Of a DNA stretch of 64,000 nt, positions 52,666 to 61,350 are shown in pieces (the stretch's first letter is position 1; each line of letters begins with the position of its first letter). Made by a program: the position numbers and the translations under genes. The stretch comes from Lentisphaeria bacterium. GTDB taxonomy: Bacteria; Verrucomicrobiota; Lentisphaeria; Oligosphaerales; Oligosphaeraceae. A model generated the notes under the pieces. It worked only from the letters and a program-made list of their open reading frames with translations, did not search any database and was not told the DNA's origin. The stretch lies in contig JAKSPB010000005.1 of assembly GCA_024405215.1 (NCBI GenBank), forward strand, positions 1-64,000, given 5' to 3'.

Positions 52666-52836
52666 GGGAAGAGAAAAACAAAGGAGGTAAGGAAAATTTA
52701 TTCCGAAAGGAATGAAACGTCAAATGGAGTTTTAGTGAATGTAACTCTCAAAGTCGTCCCCGTAGTGGATATAGGGATTAAATTAAGAGCAATTACCATC
52801 GGGAAAGGACGCAAGTTCGAGGAAATTTGCAGAATT

Positions 52837-53856
52837 ATGATTGTCATCTTGAAAGAAAATCCGAATCAGGCCCAACTGGAGAATCTCGAGTCTTGGCTGA
52901 AGAGCCAGGGGGTGCAGATTCATCGGTCGCAGGGGCAGAGCCAGACCATTCTGGGCCTGGTGGGCGATACCTCCAGGGTGGACATTGATCTTATCAGTGC
53001 GCTGGACATCGTCGAAGAGGTCAAACGCGTCCAGGATCCCTACAAGGCGGCGAACCGGAAGTTCCATCCCCAAGACACGGTGATCCAGGTCGGCGATGTC
53101 AAGATCGGCGGTGGCAACTTCGCTCTGATCGCGGGGCCCTGCTCCATTGAGAGCGAGGAGCAGATTTGCTTTGTGGCGAAGGCCGTCAAGGCGGCTGGCG
53201 CGAATCTTCTGCGCGGCGGAGCCTTCAAGCCCCGCACCTCACCTTATTCCTTCCAGGGATTGCGGGAAGCGGGCTTGCGGATGCTGTTGCAGGCGAAGAA
53301 GGAGACGGGCCTGCCGGTGGTCACCGAGGTGATGGACATTTCCCAGTTGCCGTTCTTTGATGAAGTGGATGTCATCCAGCTGGGCGCCAGGAATATGCAG
53401 AACTTCGAGCTGCTGAAGGAACTGGGCCATTGCGGCAAGCCGATCCTGTTGAAGCGCGGCCTTTCCAGCACCTACCAGGAGTTGCTGATGAGCGCGGAAT
53501 ACATCATGGCCGGCGGCAATGAGCAGGTCATTCTCTGCGAACGCGGCATCCGGACCTTTGAGACCTACACTCGCAATACGCTGGATTTGACCGCGATTCC
53601 GGTTCTGCACCGTCTTTCCCATTTGCCCGTCATTGTGGATCCCAGCCATGCCTCCGGAAAATCCTGGCTTGTTCCTCCCATGGCTCTTTCCGCCGTGGCT
53701 ACAGGGGCGGACGGCCTGATTGTCGAGGTCCATCACGATCCCGAACACGCCTGGTGCGACGGTCCCCAGTCCATCACGCCGGCCGTCTTTGCCGAAATGA
53801 CTCCGAAAATCAGCCAGATGCGCGAGCTGATGGGTTTTGCCAAGGAGACCAAATGA
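52837..53856 (+). CDS. aroF: 3-deoxy-7-phosphoheptulonate (DAHP) synthase, AroF type I-beta
   Basis: A 339-aa enzyme joining phosphoenolpyruvate and erythrose-4-phosphate, the first step of the shikimate pathway. Residues 1-70 are the ferredoxin-like regulatory domain (MIVILKENPN to DIVEEVKRVQDPYK). The barrel follows, with IAGPCSIES, RGGAFKPRTSPYSFQG, QLGARNMQN, LLKRGLSST and VDPSHASGK. I chose the ATG at 52837 with GAGGAA upstream. The frame stays open far to the left only because it runs antisense through the esterase gene. tyrA begins inside its stop (ATGA). Feedback control through the N-terminal domain is likely, since type I-beta enzymes with it are typically inhibited by aromatic products. 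Confidence 0.95.
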   Translation: MIVILKENPNQAQLENLESWLKSQGVQIHRSQGQSQTILGLVGDTSRVDIDLISALDIVEEVKRVQDPYKAANRKFHPQDTVIQVGDVKIGGGNFALIAGPCSIESEEQICFVAKAVKAAGANLLRGGAFKPRTSPYSFQGLREAGLRMLLQAKKETGLPVVTEVMDISQLPFFDEVDVIQLGARNMQNFELLKELGHCGKPILLKRGLSSTYQELLMSAEYIMAGGNEQVILCERGIRTFETYTRNTLDLTAIPVLHRLSHLPVIVDPSHASGKSWLVPPMALSAVATGADGLIVEVHHDPEHAWCDGPQSITPAVFAEMTPKISQMRELMGFAKETK

Positions 53857-54713
53857 ACGTTGGTGTTGTCGGATTGGGACTGATCGGCGGGTCCATGGCC
53901 CGCGCCATCAAGGGGCTGTCGGAGCATCGCGTCTATGGCTATGATATCCAGGAGAGCGTCCGTTTCCGGGCGAAGCTGGTAAATGCCGTGGATGGCGAAC
54001 TGACGGAAGAACTTCTGCCTACTCTGGACATGCTCATCATTGCGCTCTATCCGCAGGCGACCATCGACTATCTGAAGAAGGTCGCGCCGATGCTGAAAGC
54101 CGGCGCCATCGTGGTGGATACCTGCGGCATCAAGCGGGTGGTCTGCGAGGCCGTCCAGGCGGCCTGCCAGGAGAATCATCTGATTTTCCTGGGCGGGCAT
54201 CCCATGGCGGGCATTGAGCGTTCCGGTTTCGAGGCGTCCATGGGAAATCTTTTCAACCAGGCCTCCATGCTTCTGGTGCCGCAGCAGGATGTCGCCATTG
54301 AGACGCTGGAGAAGGTCAAGTCCTTCTTTCTGTCCCTGGGCTTTGGCATGGTGAAATTCACTACTGCCCAGGAGCACGACCGTGTCATCGCCTATACCAG
54401 TCAGCTGGCGCATGTGCTGGCCAGCGCATACGTGCAATCGCCTACCGCGCTGAAGCATAGCGGATTTTCCGCAGGATCCTTCCGGGACATGACTCGCGTC
54501 GCCACCTTGAAGGAGGAGATGTGGACGGAGCTTTTTTTGGACAACCGCGAGGAGCTCCTTGCGGAATTGGACAACGTCTTGAAGAATCTCCATGCCTTCC
54601 GGGATGCCTTGGCTGACAAGGACGCTCCTGCGTTGCAGGCGTTGCTGAAGGCGGGACGCGAAACCAAGGCAAAGGTCAACGCCTTGCCGAGAACCCCCTA
54701 TTCCCTCTTCTGA
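53853..54713 (+). CDS. tyrA: Prephenate dehydrogenase
   Basis: A 286-aa NAD(P)-dependent enzyme converting prephenate to 4-hydroxyphenylpyruvate on the way to tyrosine. The nucleotide-binding start is MNVGVVGLGLIGGSMARAI. VDTCGIKR and FLGGHPMAGIERSG are the family motifs around the catalytic His, and HDRVIAYTSQLAHVLA follows in the helical dimer domain. No ACT domain is present, so it is probably not regulated by that route. The start overlaps aroF by 4 bp and its stop overlaps aroB by 1 bp. Confidence 0.93.
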   Translation: MNVGVVGLGLIGGSMARAIKGLSEHRVYGYDIQESVRFRAKLVNAVDGELTEELLPTLDMLIIALYPQATIDYLKKVAPMLKAGAIVVDTCGIKRVVCEAVQAACQENHLIFLGGHPMAGIERSGFEASMGNLFNQASMLLVPQQDVAIETLEKVKSFFLSLGFGMVKFTTAQEHDRVIAYTSQLAHVLASAYVQSPTALKHSGFSAGSFRDMTRVATLKEEMWTELFLDNREELLAELDNVLKNLHAFRDALADKDAPALQALLKAGRETKAKVNALPRTPYSLF

Positions 54714-55750
54714 TGGCAAGTCTTGAAATCATCGTTCATGCCTCTTCCGGACGCTACGCTGTCACCATCGGTGCCGGTGTGCGGAAGAAGCTCCCGGAAA
54801 TCGTAGGGGCGCTGTCGCCACAACGCGTGGCGGTGGTGGCGGACCAGGCCTTGGCGGAGTCGCATCTGCCGACTGTGGCTTCGCTGGTGCCAGGCGAAGT
54901 GCATACGGTGACTTTCCCGGGTGGCGAGGGACACAAGAACCTGGCATCCGTGGCCCGGCTGCTGGAGTTCCTGGCGGAGAGGAATTTTACCCGCAGCGAC
55001 CTGGTTGTCGCCCTGGGCGGCGGCATTACGGGAGATGTGGCGGGTTTTACGGCGGCGACCTATTTGCGCGGAATCCGCGTGATTCAGATGCCGACGACCT
55101 TTCTTTCCGCCATTGATTCTTCGGTGGGCGGCAAGACCGGCGTCAATCTTCCCCAAGGGAAGAATCTGTGCGGCGCCTTCTGGCAGCCTTCCGCAGTGCT
55201 TTGCGATGTCGATTTCCTCCAGACGCTTCCGCGGAGGATTCTTCTGGATGGCGTGGCGGAAGCTGTCAAGTGCGGCATGATCCGCGATGAGGCGCTCTTT
55301 GAGTTGCTGGAAAAGCCAGATGCCTTGGAGACTTCCCTGGAGGAGGTCATTGCCCGATGCGTAGCCCTCAAGGCGGATGTGGTGGCGGGAGACGAGTTCG
55401 ATCGCGGCGATCGCGCGTTGCTGAATTTCGGTCATACCATCGGTCACGCCGTGGAGAAGTGCACGGATTTTACCATTTCGCATGGCCAGGCCGTGGCGAT
55501 CGGCATGGTGCGGATGACGCAGATTGCCGAAGCGCAGGGATGGTGTGCACCGGGGTGCGCCGAAAGGCTGTGCGCTGTCCTGCGGCACTATGAGTTGCCG
55601 ACGGAGGTGCCGGGCGATTGGCAAGCGCTTCTGGCGACGATGGCGCACGACAAGAAGCGCAGCGGGGATACGCTGACCATCGTTACGCCCGAACGAATCG
55701 GACATTGCGTACGACGGACTATCGCGCTTTCCGAATGGGGGCGGCTATGA
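54713..55750 (+). CDS. aroB: 3-dehydroquinate synthase
   Basis: A 345-aa NAD- and metal-dependent enzyme cyclising DAHP to 3-dehydroquinate. Motifs are FPGGEGHKN (68-76), VALGGGITGDVAGF, DSSVGGKTGVNL, EAVKCGMI with metal ligand Glu, and the metal-binding His segments NFGHTIGHAVE and ISHGQAVAIGM. The length is normal. It starts on the last base of the tyrA stop (TGATGG), so translation is probably coupled. Confidence 0.96.
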   Translation: MASLEIIVHASSGRYAVTIGAGVRKKLPEIVGALSPQRVAVVADQALAESHLPTVASLVPGEVHTVTFPGGEGHKNLASVARLLEFLAERNFTRSDLVVALGGGITGDVAGFTAATYLRGIRVIQMPTTFLSAIDSSVGGKTGVNLPQGKNLCGAFWQPSAVLCDVDFLQTLPRRILLDGVAEAVKCGMIRDEALFELLEKPDALETSLEEVIARCVALKADVVAGDEFDRGDRALLNFGHTIGHAVEKCTDFTISHGQAVAIGMVRMTQIAEAQGWCAPGCAERLCAVLRHYELPTEVPGDWQALLATMAHDKKRSGDTLTIVTPERIGHCVRRTIALSEWGRL

Positions 55751-56958
55751 ACAATCGTGTCGTTCAACCTAGCTCCTGGCGGGACGCGATTGCTGTTCCA
55801 CCTTCCAAATCCGTTGCGCATCGGCTGATGATTTGCGCTGCGCTGTCGGGGATGCCCCCGAAGAGCATTCATTTGCCGGAACAGTGCTCGGAGGACCTTG
55901 TCGCCACGGCGGAATGTCTGGCTGCCCTGATGGCTTCGGATGCACCGGAGTTGGATTGCCGGGAATCGGGCAGCACGTTGCGGTTCCTTCTTCCTGTGGC
56001 CGCCGCTTTGGGAAAAAAGGCTTGTTTTACAGGACGGGGACGCCTTCCGCAACGCCCTGTCGGGACGTTGCTGGAACAGCTGTCGGCGCATGGCGTGCAG
56101 AGTTCTTCGGAAAGCCTCCCGCTGACGCTTTCCGGACGGTTCTCCGGTGGTGAATTTTCATTTCCCGGAGATCTCTCTTCGCAGTTTGTCACGGGATTGC
56201 TCTTTGCTCTGCCGTTGCTGCGCGAGGGCGGTAGCATTCAATTGACGACGCCATTGCAGTCACGTGACTACGTGAATCTGACCATTGACGCCATGGAGCG
56301 CTTCGGTGTCCAGGTGCAGGAATCCGAGAACGGATTCCGAGTGGAGGCCGGTGCCTCCTATCGTCCTTTGGACGCTTCTTCGCTTCCGATTTCCGTGGAA
56401 GGCGACTGGTCCAATGCCGCCTTCCCGTTGGTGGCGGGAGCAATTGGCAGAAAAGGCGTGGAAGTCTGTGGCTTGCGTCCCGATTCCCGGCAGGGCGACC
56501 GGCGGATTTTAGAACTTCTGGCAAGGTTTGGCGCTCAGGTCTCTTTTGATGGTGGACGCTGTTGCGTGCAACCGGGAAGGCTGATTGCGCTTCCTGAAAT
56601 CGATGTCAGCGGCATTCCTGACTTGGTGCCGGTGTTGGCGGTTCTGGCTGGCTGTGCGGAGGGGACGACGCATTTTGTCAATGCCGCGCGGTTGCGCCTG
56701 AAGGAGTCCGACAGGTTGGCTTCCACGCAGTCAATGCTGGAGGCCTTGGGTTGTCGCGCCGAGGTTACGGCGGATAGTCTGGTAGTCCATGGCTGCGGAG
56801 GCTATCGCGGCGGCGTGGTGGACGGTTGCAACGACCACCGAATCGTGATGGCGTCCGCCGTGGCGTCCGTGGCCGTCCGGGAACCCATTACGATTCTTGG
56901 GGCAGACGCCTGCGCCAAATCCTGGCCAGGGTTCTTCAAGGATTGCCTTGCTTCCTAG
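55747..56958 (+). CDS. aroA: 3-phosphoshikimate 1-carboxyvinyltransferase (EPSP synthase)
   Basis: A 403-aa enzyme transferring the enolpyruvyl group of PEP to shikimate-3-phosphate. VPPSKSVAHRLMI holds the substrate-binding Lys and Arg, CRESGSTLRFLLP is the PEP loop, and SSQFVTGLL, LRLKESDRLA and CNDHRIVMA complete the set. It overlaps the aroB stop by 4 bp (ATGA). The frame is open upstream of 55747, but that part is aroB read in another frame. AroE, AroD/AroQ and AroK are not in the window. Confidence 0.95.
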   Translation: MNNRVVQPSSWRDAIAVPPSKSVAHRLMICAALSGMPPKSIHLPEQCSEDLVATAECLAALMASDAPELDCRESGSTLRFLLPVAAALGKKACFTGRGRLPQRPVGTLLEQLSAHGVQSSSESLPLTLSGRFSGGEFSFPGDLSSQFVTGLLFALPLLREGGSIQLTTPLQSRDYVNLTIDAMERFGVQVQESENGFRVEAGASYRPLDASSLPISVEGDWSNAAFPLVAGAIGRKGVEVCGLRPDSRQGDRRILELLARFGAQVSFDGGRCCVQPGRLIALPEIDVSGIPDLVPVLAVLAGCAEGTTHFVNAARLRLKESDRLASTQSMLEALGCRAEVTADSLVVHGCGGYRGGVVDGCNDHRIVMASAVASVAVREPITILGADACAKSWPGFFKDCLAS

Positions 56959-57006
56959 TCTCCTCGGGTTCTACTTTCTTTTTCCATTTTCGCGTTTTAT
57001 TTTCGT

Positions 57007-58077
57007 ATGAATTCCTTTGGTTCAAAAATCCGTGTCACGATTTTCGGGGAATCCCATGGACCGGCCATTGGCTGTGTTTTGGAGGGACTTCCTGCCGGGG
57101 AGTCGATTGACTTCGAGGCACTGAAGGCTTTTCTGGAACGACGTGCGCCTGGGCGGAATGCCCTGGGCACTTCCCGAAAGGAGTCGGATGCGCCGGAATT
57201 TCTTTCCGGAGTGCTGGATGGCGTCCTGACTGGTGCGCCGGTCTGTGCCGTGATCCGGAATGCAGACCATCATTCTGGGGACTATGCGCAACTGAAGGAT
57301 CTTCCGCGTCCTGGACACGCGGACTATCCGTCTGCAGTCAAATTTCACGGCTTCAACGATGTCCGCGGCGGCGGCATATTTTCCGGCCGTTTGACGGCGC
57401 CGCTCTGCGTGGCTGGCGGAATTTTGCTGCAGCTTCTGGAGCGTCGCGGCATTGTCATCGGCGCACAGATTCAGCGCATTCACAAGAGCGTGGGTGCCGC
57501 TTTTGATCCCGTAGCGGTTTCCGCCGGGCTTTTGCGGCGTCTTAACGGGATGGAGTTCCCGACCTTGGAGGAATCGCGGGGCGCGGCCATGCGGGAGGAA
57601 ATCCTGTCCGCATCGGCGCAAGGCGATTCCGTAGGCGGCGTGGTGGAATGCGCGGTGACGGGCTTTCCTGCCGGCGTGGGCGATCCCATGTTCGATGGGC
57701 TGGAAAATCGCCTCGCCCAGGTGCTTTTCGCCATTCCTGCGGTAAAGGGCGTGGAGTTCGGCGCCGGCTTCCAGGTTGCGGAACTCTACGGCAGCGAAAA
57801 CAACGATTCCTTTGTCATGGAAGGGGACACGATACGCACGGCGACCAATCGCTGCGGCGGAATCCTAGGCGGAATTTCCACGGGAATGCCGCTGGTTTTC
57901 CGAGCTGCATTCAAGCCCACGCCTTCCATTGGCAAACCACAACAGACGGTCAGTCTTTCCCGCCGGGAAGGGGTGGAACTGGTCATTCGAGGACGCCACG
58001 ATCCCTGTGTCGTGCTGCGGGCGGTGCCCGTGGTCATGGCGGCGACTGCCCTGGCGCTCTATGATGCGCTTCCCTGA
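57007..58077 (+). CDS. aroC: Chorismate synthase
   Basis: A 356-aa FMN-dependent enzyme forming chorismate from EPSP. The family signatures appear in order: IFGESHGPAIG, RPGHADYPSAVKF, VRGGGIFSGRLT near residues 120-131, and RHDPCVVLRAVPVV near the end. It starts 48 bp after aroA, the only real gap in the operon, and this gap is T-rich and may carry an extra promoter. Its product feeds the tyrA branch. Confidence 0.95.
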   Translation: MNSFGSKIRVTIFGESHGPAIGCVLEGLPAGESIDFEALKAFLERRAPGRNALGTSRKESDAPEFLSGVLDGVLTGAPVCAVIRNADHHSGDYAQLKDLPRPGHADYPSAVKFHGFNDVRGGGIFSGRLTAPLCVAGGILLQLLERRGIVIGAQIQRIHKSVGAAFDPVAVSAGLLRRLNGMEFPTLEESRGAAMREEILSASAQGDSVGGVVECAVTGFPAGVGDPMFDGLENRLAQVLFAIPAVKGVEFGAGFQVAELYGSENNDSFVMEGDTIRTATNRCGGILGGISTGMPLVFRAAFKPTPSIGKPQQTVSLSRREGVELVIRGRHDPCVVLRAVPVVMAATALALYDALP

Positions 58078-58085
58078 TTTTCTAA

Positions 58086-58111
58086 AACGACGATACATAA
58101 CGACGATACAT
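58086..58111. repeat. 13-bp tandem duplication in the hldD leader
   Basis: AACGACGATACAT occurs twice in direct tandem, immediately before GGAGAAACAAAA and the hldD ATG. Its copy number changes the distance from aroC to hldD and could affect leader structure. Confidence 0.9.
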
Positions 58112-58126
58112 AACGGAGAAACAAAA

Positions 58127-59140
58127 ATGCTTTCCAAGGACAGTTGGATTCTCGTGACTGGCGGCGCCGGCCTCATCGGCAGCACCATCGTCTATGAACT
58201 GAACCAGATGGGCTACGAGAATATTGTCATCGTGGACCACCTGGGGACTGGCGAGAAATGGCAGAACCTCCGTGCCTTGAAGTTCGTGGATTATTTCGAG
58301 AAGGCGAATTTCTATCAGGATGTGGCAGGCAAGTTGTCGCGCTATCCCGTCAAGGTGGTCTTCCACCTGGGAAACTGCTCCGACACCACGGAAGTTGACG
58401 CTACCTACCTCATGGGCAACAACTACGATGGAGGAAAGGAGTTGACGGATTACTGCCTCGTCAACGATATTCGCATGATCTACGCCTCCAGTGCGGCCAC
58501 GTACGGTGACGGCGATGTCGGATTCCTGGATGACGAGACGTTGATCCCGAAGCTTCGCCCACTGAACAAATACGGCTATTCCAAGCAGATCTTCGACCAG
58601 TATCTCTGGCGGAACGGCTTCCTGGGAAAGATTGACGGCAGCAATGCCTCATTTGTTGGTGTGAAATATTCCAACGTCTTCGGTCCAAACGAGTATCACA
58701 AGGGAAAGATGCGCAGCATGTTCCTGCGTTGCTACGAGCAGATTACGGCAGGCGGCCAGGTCGGTCTCTTCAAGAGCTATCGTCCCGAATACGGCGATGG
58801 CGAGCAGGTTCGCGATTTCCTTTACGTTCGCGATGCCGCCCGGATGACCATCTTCTTCATGAACGAGGGTGCCAAGTGCACGGGCCTCTACAACATCGGC
58901 TTTGGTGCCACACGCAGCTGGAACGACTTGGCGAAGGCCATGTTCTTCGCCATGGGCAAGCCCGTGAACATCAAGTACATCGACATGCCCGAGGAACTCA
59001 AGGCCCGTTATCAGTACTACACCTGCCTGGATATTTCCAAGATTCGTCAGGCAGGCTACACTGCGCCCCTGACTTCTCTGGAAGACGCAGCAAAGGATTA
59101 CGTCTCCTATCTGAAGCGCGGCGCACACTGGGGCGACTAG
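58127..59140 (+). CDS. hldD: ADP-L-glycero-D-manno-heptose-6-epimerase
   Basis: A 337-aa short-chain dehydrogenase-type epimerase making the ADP-L,D-heptose used by the LPS heptosyltransferase at 42119-43186. VTGGAGLIGSTIV binds NADP near the N terminus. SSAATYGDG and the catalytic pair YGYSK (Tyr and Lys) follow, then FGPNEYHKGKMRSM, a family segment. I chose the ATG at 58127, preceded by GGAG. The upstream part of the open frame overlaps aroC. It is probably cotranscribed with the EamA gene 14 bp downstream. Confidence 0.94.
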   Translation: MLSKDSWILVTGGAGLIGSTIVYELNQMGYENIVIVDHLGTGEKWQNLRALKFVDYFEKANFYQDVAGKLSRYPVKVVFHLGNCSDTTEVDATYLMGNNYDGGKELTDYCLVNDIRMIYASSAATYGDGDVGFLDDETLIPKLRPLNKYGYSKQIFDQYLWRNGFLGKIDGSNASFVGVKYSNVFGPNEYHKGKMRSMFLRCYEQITAGGQVGLFKSYRPEYGDGEQVRDFLYVRDAARMTIFFMNEGAKCTGLYNIGFGATRSWNDLAKAMFFAMGKPVNIKYIDMPEELKARYQYYTCLDISKIRQAGYTAPLTSLEDAAKDYVSYLKRGAHWGD

Positions 59141-59154
59141 GGATTGCCTGCGCC

Positions 59155-60093
59155 ATGCCTTCCCGTTCGGCCAAAGGAATGTTGCTTGGCCTCTTTGCCA
59201 CCATTGTGTGGGGATGCCAGTATTCCACCAACCGCTTCATTTTCGGAACTGCGGTGGAGGAATTGGATCCCTACTTGATGGACCTGGTGAAGATTCTGAC
59301 CGGTGCTCTTTCCTTGATTCCTTTTTTGTTCTGGGATGGCGGCTGGCGGAAGGCCATGCGTTCTCTTCGTCATGATTTTCCCATGATGGCTTTCCTGGCG
59401 TTGGTCGGGATTGCGGGGGAGGGGCTGCTGATCTTCTATGCGGGAAAGTTCATTACGGCGGCGAGAAGCAGCCTTCTGGCCAATATGTCCCCCGTCTTCA
59501 CCGTGATTCTGGCGGCATTGTGGACGCGGAAGATGCCTGGCTGGGGAAAATGGCTGGGAATGGTCTTGGGAGGGGCGGGGTTGGCGATGGTCTTGGGCAC
59601 TCAGTCGTCAGATATCTACGACTGTTCTGGCAGTACTCTTCCTGGAGACGTCATGGCGTTGGCGTCTGGCCTTTGCTGGGCGGCATATACGGTCTTTGGC
59701 GGCGAGACTTCCCGAAAATACGGCGGTGTCCCCTGTACTTTTGTGATGCTTCTTTTGGCTGCTGCGATGATGGGCGTTGTCTGTCTAATCATACGGTCGG
59801 ATTTTTCTCTTCATCTCTCCTGGCAGGCCTGGGGAGGGATTCTTTTCCTCGGAGTCATCGCCACGGGAATCAGCATCGCCTTCTGGTATATCGCCATGGG
59901 CATGACCGATCCTGCCGCCCTTGGCGCCTACGGCTATCTCTCGGCATTGATTGCGCTGGTTCTGGCGCGTGTTCTGGCCCGTGAACGGTTCACTTGGCAG
60001 TTCCTGGCGGCCTTTGCCTTGATCATGATAGCCATCTACTTTATGAACCGCTCGGATACGGTTGAGAAAGAAGCCAAGGGAACAGCTGTATAA
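59155..60093 (+). CDS. EamA/DMT-superfamily transporter
   Basis: A 312-aa inner-membrane protein with ten hydrophobic helices in two EamA repeats, about residues 8-140 and 160-300. WGCQYSTNRFIFG in the first repeat and YTVFGGETSRKYGG to FWYIAMGMTDPAALGAYGYL in the second are typical. Substrates of this family (amino acids, sugars, drugs) cannot be told from sequence. I chose the ATG at 59155. The frame is open far upstream, but that part lies antiphase in hldD. It is packed between hldD and a GT4 gene. Confidence 0.88.
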   Translation: MPSRSAKGMLLGLFATIVWGCQYSTNRFIFGTAVEELDPYLMDLVKILTGALSLIPFLFWDGGWRKAMRSLRHDFPMMAFLALVGIAGEGLLIFYAGKFITAARSSLLANMSPVFTVILAALWTRKMPGWGKWLGMVLGGAGLAMVLGTQSSDIYDCSGSTLPGDVMALASGLCWAAYTVFGGETSRKYGGVPCTFVMLLLAAAMMGVVCLIIRSDFSLHLSWQAWGGILFLGVIATGISIAFWYIAMGMTDPAALGAYGYLSALIALVLARVLARERFTWQFLAAFALIMIAIYFMNRSDTVEKEAKGTAV

Positions 60094-60105
60094 TTTCAAC
60101 GTCCT

Positions 60106-61215
60106 ATGAAACTGATTGTCCTGGCAGCCTATACGAAGTCTCTGCTGAATTTCCGTGTTCCGCTGATGCGGGCATTTCTTGAACGCGGCTGGGAGGTGGT
60201 TGCGGCTGGTCCTGGCGAGGAATCGGAATGGGGGCCGCGTTTTGCGAAGCATGGTGTGCGCTTTCAGTCCATACCGCTGAGCCGCAATGGTCTGAATCCG
60301 CTGGCGGATGGAAAGACCTATTTTTTCCTGAAGGGATTTTTCCGGAAAGAGCAACCGGACCAGCTTTTCTGCAGCCAGGCGAAGGCGGTGGTCTATGGCG
60401 TTCCGGCTGCCAGGGCAGTCGGCGTGCCGGGAATCCACGCGCTGATTTCCGGGCTGGGGAGCGTCTTTCATGGCAGCGGCCTGAAGAATGCTCTGGTGCG
60501 CACGGTGTTGGAGTGGGAATATCAATGCGCCTTGAAGAAGGCGGATACGGTTTTCTTCCAGAATGAGGATGACCGGGGGACCTTCTTCCGGAAGAAGCTG
60601 GTGGATCCCGCCAAGACGGTCATGATTCATGGCAGCGGCGTGGATGTGGCGAAGTTCATTCCCACGCCGTTCCCCGAAAAAACGACTTTCACCATCGTGA
60701 CGCGGGTGCTGCGGGACAAGGGAGTCTGCGAATTCCTGGAAGCCGCGCGCATCCTGAAGTCCCGTCATCCCGAATGTCGTTTTGTCCTGGCGGGGCCATA
60801 CGATACCAATCCTTCTGCGTTGAGCCCGAAGGATCTTCAGCCCTATCTGGACGACCATACGGTGGACTACTTGGGAGAATTGGAGGATGTCCGTCCTGCG
60901 CTGGCGGATTCCACGGTCTTTGTCTTTCCCAGCTACCATGAAGGCACGCCCATGTGCGTGCTGGAGGCCATGGCCTGCGGGCGGCCTGTCGTGACTACGG
61001 ACGCTTCGGGGTGCCGCGAGACTGTCCGCGAAGGCGAGAATGGCTATCTGGTGCCTGTGAAGAACGTAGAGTCGCTGGTGGCGGCCATGGAACGGTTTCT
61101 GAAAGACCCGTCGCTTTGCCAGAGCATGGGCGCGGCTAGCCGCAAGTTCGCGGAGACGATCTTTGCTTCGGAACACGTGAATGCCGCGATCATGGGCGCC
61201 ATGGGAGTGGAATAG
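60106..61215 (+). CDS. GT4-family glycosyltransferase
   Basis: A 369-aa retaining glycosyltransferase with the GT-B fold. The acceptor-side N-terminal domain ends near 175. The donor-binding domain has the nucleotide loop TRVLRDKGVCEFLEAARIL and the signature SYHEGTPMCVLEAMACGRPVVTT, whose first and last Glu hold the E-x7-E motif. Gene order after hldD suggests a role in LPS core, O-antigen or capsule, with donor unknown. The start is 12 bp after the EamA stop. Confidence 0.93.
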   Translation: MKLIVLAAYTKSLLNFRVPLMRAFLERGWEVVAAGPGEESEWGPRFAKHGVRFQSIPLSRNGLNPLADGKTYFFLKGFFRKEQPDQLFCSQAKAVVYGVPAARAVGVPGIHALISGLGSVFHGSGLKNALVRTVLEWEYQCALKKADTVFFQNEDDRGTFFRKKLVDPAKTVMIHGSGVDVAKFIPTPFPEKTTFTIVTRVLRDKGVCEFLEAARILKSRHPECRFVLAGPYDTNPSALSPKDLQPYLDDHTVDYLGELEDVRPALADSTVFVFPSYHEGTPMCVLEAMACGRPVVTTDASGCRETVREGENGYLVPVKNVESLVAAMERFLKDPSLCQSMGAASRKFAETIFASEHVNAAIMGAMGVE

Positions 61216-61284
61216 CGCCCGGTCGACGCTGGATGTCGGGCGTTCGATTCCATTGGATTTCTAAAAGATCATGAAGCTTCATGA
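61216..61284. terminator. Convergent intergenic hairpins
   Basis: CGCCCG at 61217 pairs with CGGGCG at about 61237 around a 14-nt loop. A perfect 16-bp palindrome TCATGAAGCTTCATGA lies at 61269-61284. Neither is followed by a strong T-run on the plus strand, so termination of the GT4 gene or of the converging gene is only possible. The rest of the 135-bp gap shows nothing. Confidence 0.4.
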
Positions 61285-61350
61285 CTTCTGGAAATCCATT
61301 TTGCCTATTGAACATACCGGAAAGCGGCCCTGGCGCGAGATATTGCCGTT

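Noticed and set aside
51874-53856. 660-aa reading of the DAHP synthase gene
   Set aside because: The first 320 residues are antisense to the sialate esterase; the ferredoxin-like domain of AroF starts at 52837.
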